The notes below the pieces were generated by a model. The model saw nothing but the letters and a program-made list of their open reading frames with translations. It had not been told where the DNA came from and searched no databases. Positions 29,056 to 32,280 of a stretch of 32,280 nt of DNA are shown piece by piece. The translations under genes and the position numbers were made by a program. The DNA comes from Vicinamibacterales bacterium. GTDB taxonomy: Bacteria > Acidobacteriota > Vicinamibacteria > Vicinamibacterales > UBA8438. The DNA lies in the NCBI GenBank assembly GCA_029940535.1, contig JAPYUM010000012.1:41164-73443 (forward strand). Reading direction: 5' to 3'. Position 1 is the stretch's first letter; each line of letters begins with the position of its first letter.

Positions 29056-30027
29056 ATGGCGTTTCTCCCACGGGTCCGTCGGTTGTTCGCCCCACGTCCG
29101 CCGGCCGCAAGTATCGAGATTGCGGCTGACCGGGTGACCGGCGTGGCGCTGGATCGCGGGCGGCAGGCGGGACTCTCAGCGGTGGTCACCGAGCCGCTGC
29201 CGGATGGTGCCCTGGTGCCCGCGGCCAACGCGTCCAACGTCATTGACCGGGCGGCGGTCAGCGATGCCGTCGCCCGTGTGTTGCGTCAGATCCCGGGCCA
29301 CCCGACACGCGTCGGGTTGGTCCTCCCCGACAGCGCCGCCAAGGTCTCGCTCATGACGTTCGAGAACGTGCCGGCCGCAGCCGCTGATCTCGACCAGCTC
29401 GTGCGGTGGCAGGCGAGAAAGGCCGCACCCTTCCGGGTCGAAGATACGCAGGTGACGTATTCGGCCGGCATGGTGGGTGAAGACGGCGCCCGCGAGTTTG
29501 TCGTCAGCCTCATGCGACGGGACATCGTCGAAGAGTATGAGAGCGTGTGCACGGCGGCGGGCGGGCACGCCGGTGTGGTGGACTTGGCCAGTTTCAGTCA
29601 GTTGAACGCCATTCTCGCCGAAGGCACCGGGGGCGACGGCGACTGGTTGCTCATCCATGTCGCGCAGAGCTACAGCACCATCGCGGTGGTGCGACACGGT
29701 CACGTCATTCTCTTCCGCAACCGTCCTGCGGACGGCGAGGGCAACCTCGCGGATCTCGTGCATCAAACGACGATGTACTACGAGGATCGGCTGGAGGGCG
29801 CGGGATTCGGTCACGTCTTCCTGGCCGCGAGCGCCGCCAATACCACCGCCGAGGACGCCGAGGTACTGCGCGATTCACTCCAATTGCGACTCGGCGTGTC
29901 CGTCAATCCGATCACGTTTGCGACCAGTCGCATCGGCCAGCGGGGCGATGGCTCGCTCCCCGATCTGGTGGCCGCCCCACTCGGCCTGCTATTGCGCGAG
30001 CACTCGTCGTCCGAAACAGGGGCGTAG
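29056..30027 (+). CDS. pilM: Pilus assembly actin-like protein PilM
   Basis: The 323-residue protein starts with a short basic stretch and 'ASIEIAADRVTGVALDRG', the first phosphate-binding strand-turn of the actin-like PilM/GspL fold. 'LVLPDSAAKVSLMTFENVP' and 'LVRWQARKAAPFRVEDTQVT' are typical of acidobacterial and deltaproteobacterial PilM. 'DWLLIHVAQSYSTIAVVRHG' is the second nucleotide-binding strand. It binds the N-terminus of PilN on the cytoplasmic side and links the ATPase to the periplasmic alignment complex. It lies 12 nt after the ATPase gene. The 66-bp gap to pilN is the largest in this operon. Confidence 0.9.
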   Translation: MAFLPRVRRLFAPRPPAASIEIAADRVTGVALDRGRQAGLSAVVTEPLPDGALVPAANASNVIDRAAVSDAVARVLRQIPGHPTRVGLVLPDSAAKVSLMTFENVPAAAADLDQLVRWQARKAAPFRVEDTQVTYSAGMVGEDGAREFVVSLMRRDIVEEYESVCTAAGGHAGVVDLASFSQLNAILAEGTGGDGDWLLIHVAQSYSTIAVVRHGHVILFRNRPADGEGNLADLVHQTTMYYEDRLEGAGFGHVFLAASAANTTAEDAEVLRDSLQLRLGVSVNPITFATSRIGQRGDGSLPDLVAAPLGLLLREHSSSETGA

Positions 30028-30093
30028 GACTCGTGGCGCCCGGCGGATCGATGTCCGCCGAACTCCAGGGTCTTCAGACCGTGCACTCGGACC

Positions 30094-30771
30094 ATGCTTC
30101 GAACAAATCTCGCGACCAGACCGTTCTACAACGAACGCGCCGTCTATGCGGTGCTCGGCGTCGTGGCCCTGCTGGGGTTGGCGGTGCTGGCTAGCCTTGT
30201 GCTTCGCATCATTGAGTTGTCGGGGCGGAATACGGAACTGGCTGCGCAAGCGGCACAGGCCGAGCTCGAGCGGGAAGACTTGTCGGTGCGCACCGCGGAG
30301 GTGCAACGAACGGTGAGTCCGCTGGCCCTCGAAGGGGTCGCGGCCGCCGCGCGAGAGGCCAATACGCTGATCGATCAGCGCGTCTTCTCATGGACCCAGT
30401 TCTTCAACCGGGTTGAGACCACGCTCCCGCCAGATGTCATGTTGACCGAGGTGCGGCCGGACATCAGCCCGGAATCGGTGGAGGTCTCCATGCTGGTCGT
30501 TGGTCGAGCCCTCGAAGGCATTACCGGTTTTATCGATGCGCTCGAAGAGTCTGGCGCGTTCGCCGAGGTGTTGAATCGCAGCTCGGAATTGACGGACGAG
30601 GGCGTGTATCAAGCGGTGCTGCGAGGCCGGTATCTGCAGGAGGTCGGGGCCGGCATGGCCGACGACGACCCGGACCCGGTGCTCACCACGACGCCAGATG
30701 GCGACCCTTCGGCAGACGCGGAGGCGAACGCGGGAGATCGCCAAGAGCCGCCCGGCGGTGGAGCGCGGTGA
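30094..30771 (+). CDS. pilN: Pilus alignment-complex protein PilN
   Basis: The 225-residue protein begins 'MLRTNLATRPFYNERAVYAV', where the short cytoplasmic tail carries the 'NLATRPF' PilM-binding motif. One membrane segment spans about 17-40. A coiled-coil part (about 42-75) and a ferredoxin-like periplasmic domain (about 95-185, 'FFNRVETTLPPDVMLTEVRP') follow. The final 35 residues are acidic and Pro/Gly-rich, probably disordered. PilN pairs with PilO in the inner membrane. The stop overlaps the pilO ATG (ATGA). Confidence 0.88.
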   Translation: MLRTNLATRPFYNERAVYAVLGVVALLGLAVLASLVLRIIELSGRNTELAAQAAQAELEREDLSVRTAEVQRTVSPLALEGVAAAAREANTLIDQRVFSWTQFFNRVETTLPPDVMLTEVRPDISPESVEVSMLVVGRALEGITGFIDALEESGAFAEVLNRSSELTDEGVYQAVLRGRYLQEVGAGMADDDPDPVLTTTPDGDPSADAEANAGDRQEPPGGGAR

Positions 30772-31349
30772 TGAGGCTGTGGCAGAGAGTTCTTGACGAG
30801 AAGCGCGGTCTGGTCATCGCCGTGGGCGTGATTCTGGCGGTGGATATCGGGCTCTACGCGTTCGCCGTGTACCCATATGCCAACAAGGTTGAGCAATCTG
30901 AGTTGCGCATGGCGACCGCCGGAGGCCAATTAAACGATGTGACCGGCGCGTACGCCGAGGTGAGTGCGTCAGTCGAGAGTAAGTCTCTAGCAGACAATCA
31001 GTTACAGCGTTTCTACAGCGATGTGCTGCCCCGCGATCTCGCGGAGGCGAGGAATCTGCTCTCCCCCTATCTCGATAATTTGTCCGCGGATATGAATCTT
31101 GTGCTGGAGCGGCGGAGCAGTGTGTCCGAAAAGGTGAGAGACAGTCCTCTGACCAAGCTGAGTACGACCATGGTGCTGGCGGGCGAGTATGAAGATCTCC
31201 GTCAGTTCATCTACGAGATGGAGACGGCGCTGGAGTTCATCCTGATTGAGTCGGTTGTGCTGGGCCAGGGAAACGGGGCGGACGACGAGCTCGTGCTCAC
31301 GCTGGGCGTGTCCACGTACTTCTGGGAAGGACCGGATGAGGCGTCGTGA
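30768..31349 (+). CDS. pilO: Pilus alignment-complex protein PilO
   Basis: The 193-residue protein has a short cytoplasmic tail, one membrane segment (about 14-35, 'LVIAVGVILAVDIGLYAFAV'), a coiled-coil part (about 38-80) and a C-terminal ferredoxin-like domain (about 85-185) with 'GEYEDLRQFIYEMETALEFI'. Similar shape and position to PilO, but slightly short. It forms heterodimers with PilN that bridge to PilP and the secretin. The end overlaps the following lipoprotein gene by 14 bases. Confidence 0.87.
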   Translation: MMRLWQRVLDEKRGLVIAVGVILAVDIGLYAFAVYPYANKVEQSELRMATAGGQLNDVTGAYAEVSASVESKSLADNQLQRFYSDVLPRDLAEARNLLSPYLDNLSADMNLVLERRSSVSEKVRDSPLTKLSTTMVLAGEYEDLRQFIYEMETALEFILIESVVLGQGNGADDELVLTLGVSTYFWEGPDEAS

Positions 31350-31938
31350 CCGCCACCCGCTGCGGTGCGGGTTGAGCGTCGGCGCGACGGCGGTGTTCTT
31401 GATGGGCTGTGGATCAACTCCGGACTCGGTGCCGGCCTCGCCGTCCGGTGCGTGGGCCGGGAACCCCATCGCGGGTGCGACCGGTCCGGGAGCGGGGACA
31501 GACCCGAAGGGAGCGGTGCAACCAGTACGACTCGACGACATGGATACTGAGCGATCAGACCCCACGCCCGAACAGCGCAACCCGTTCCGGTTTGGTGGTG
31601 GCGGGCCGCCGGCATCGTTCAACCCCGCGCCTGTGCTGCCACCGCTCCCGAGTCGGGGTGGCGCATTGGACCTCGACGCGGCGCCAGCGCCACTCAGCGG
31701 CGCGCCGACGACCGCGATTCCGCTCACGTTCATCGGGTTCATGGAGAGTCCCGGAATCGAGGGGCGTGTCGTGGTACTGACTGACGGCGATGACGTGTTT
31801 CACGGGAGACGGGGCGACGTGATCGACGGGCGATATCGGATTGTCCGGTTGGACCTCGAGTCGGTGGAATTGGAGCGGATCGACGGCGGGGGACAGGCCA
31901 CACTGCGCCTGCCCAAGGACGTGTCCGACGGCGTATGA
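31336..31938 (+). CDS. PilP-like lipoprotein of the pilus/secretion complex
   Basis: The protein has 200 residues from the ATG at 31336; the open frame continues upstream to 31246 inside pilO. A lipoprotein signal ends in 'LMGC' with C25. A long Pro/Gly/Ala-rich disordered stretch (about 30-125) includes 'EQRNPFRFGGGGPPASF', like the 'RNPF' motif of PilP and GspC proteins. The C-terminal domain (about 130-195, 'IPLTFIGFMESPGIEGRVVV' and 'GDVIDGRYRIVRLDLESVEL') has the beta-rich homology region that contacts the secretin. Its stop overlaps the start of the secretin gene (ATGA). Confidence 0.82.
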   Translation: MRRRDRHPLRCGLSVGATAVFLMGCGSTPDSVPASPSGAWAGNPIAGATGPGAGTDPKGAVQPVRLDDMDTERSDPTPEQRNPFRFGGGGPPASFNPAPVLPPLPSRGGALDLDAAPAPLSGAPTTAIPLTFIGFMESPGIEGRVVVLTDGDDVFHGRRGDVIDGRYRIVRLDLESVELERIDGGGQATLRLPKDVSDGV

Positions 31939-32280
31939 GCACCAGGAGATGGTGGCTGTCGGCGGTGTTCCTCACCCGGCGACTGCTGGTGTTGGGCGTC
32001 GTCGTCCTGGTGTCCGGGTGCGCGAGCGCATTCCGGCAAGGTGAGCAGAGCGCGCGGGCCGGCGACTGGGACACCGCGATTGCCTACTATGAGCGCGCGC
32101 TGCAAGACGATCCCGATCGGCCGGACTATCGTATAGCGCTGGAGCGCGCTACGCTGGCCGCCTCGCGGGCTCACATCGATCTGGGCCGGGCGTTCGAGGA
32201 GCGGCAGGAGCTGGGCTCCGCGGTCCGGGAATATCGGCTCGCGGCCGAATTCGACCCATCGAACAGCGAGGTGGCCGGAA
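31935..32280 (+). CDS. TPR-containing secretin lipoprotein (PilQ/GspD-like), 5' part only
   Basis: About 115 codons are present before the window ends. A lipoprotein signal peptide ends in 'LVSGC' with C29. After it come TPR-like helices: 'GEQSARAGDWDTAIAYYERA', 'LQDDPDRPDYRIALERA' and 'ELGSAVREYRLAAEFDPSNS'. The overlap with the PilP-like gene and the order MNOP-then-this predict a secretin, and acidobacterial secretins of this locus often begin with TPRs. The secretin domain itself is outside the window, so that part of the call is inference. Confidence 0.72.
   Translation, partial: MSTRRWWLSAVFLTRRLLVLGVVVLVSGCASAFRQGEQSARAGDWDTAIAYYERALQDDPDRPDYRIALERATLAASRAHIDLGRAFEERQELGSAVREYRLAAEFDPSNSEVAG

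Overview
The window is a compact, high-GC bacterial chromosome segment with about 24 protein genes, most of them core housekeeping genes. No rRNA, tRNA or CRISPR array was seen. The gene mix suggests an Acidobacteriota genome, possibly class Vicinamibacteria. The clues are a cytochrome-type DUF1549/DUF1553 protein paired with a DUF1501 protein, a PilMNOP-secretin set whose secretin gene starts with TPRs, a bacterial microcompartment (BMC) shell gene, and relics of a PadR regulator plus an ADOP-type permease. This placement is inferred from gene content, not from a phylogeny.

Layout: (1) 1-3329 (+), the end of gcvT, then gcvH and gcvP, the glycine cleavage operon. (2) 3326-4240 (-), a class IV aminotransferase; 4437-6451 (+), nnr and tsaE. 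(3) 6436-12023 (-), guaB, secA and an M23 peptidase, with a good promoter before secA. (4) 12024-13023, a 606-bp gene-poor stretch with an AT-richer island, then a small basic protein gene. (5) 13024-17784 (+), a haem-c/DUF1549/LamG/DUF1553 protein followed by a Tat-exported DUF1501 protein. (6) 17785-18008, four successive inverted repeats between convergent genes. (7) 18009-21840 (-), a DUF368 membrane protein, a small exported cysteine-bearing protein, a deletion scar holding pieces of a padR gene and an ADOP permease gene, and a ComM-type ATPase. (8) 22001-24137 (-), a two-gene BMC locus: a BMC-H shell protein and an acylating aldehyde dehydrogenase with a 145-residue C-terminal extension. 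(9) 24305-25973 (+), a lipoprotein and a lytic transglycosylase. (10) 26153-32280 (+), a type IV pilus/type II secretion operon (PilC/GspF, PilB/GspE, PilM, PilN, PilO, PilP-like, and the start of a TPR-secretin lipoprotein) that runs off the window.

The most interesting parts are the minimal BMC locus with its unusual dehydrogenase tail, the PadR/ADOP scar that still has a near-consensus promoter, and the inverted-repeat cluster at 17.8-18.0 kb. Most other genes are ordinary housekeeping genes packed tightly, with overlapping starts and stops.
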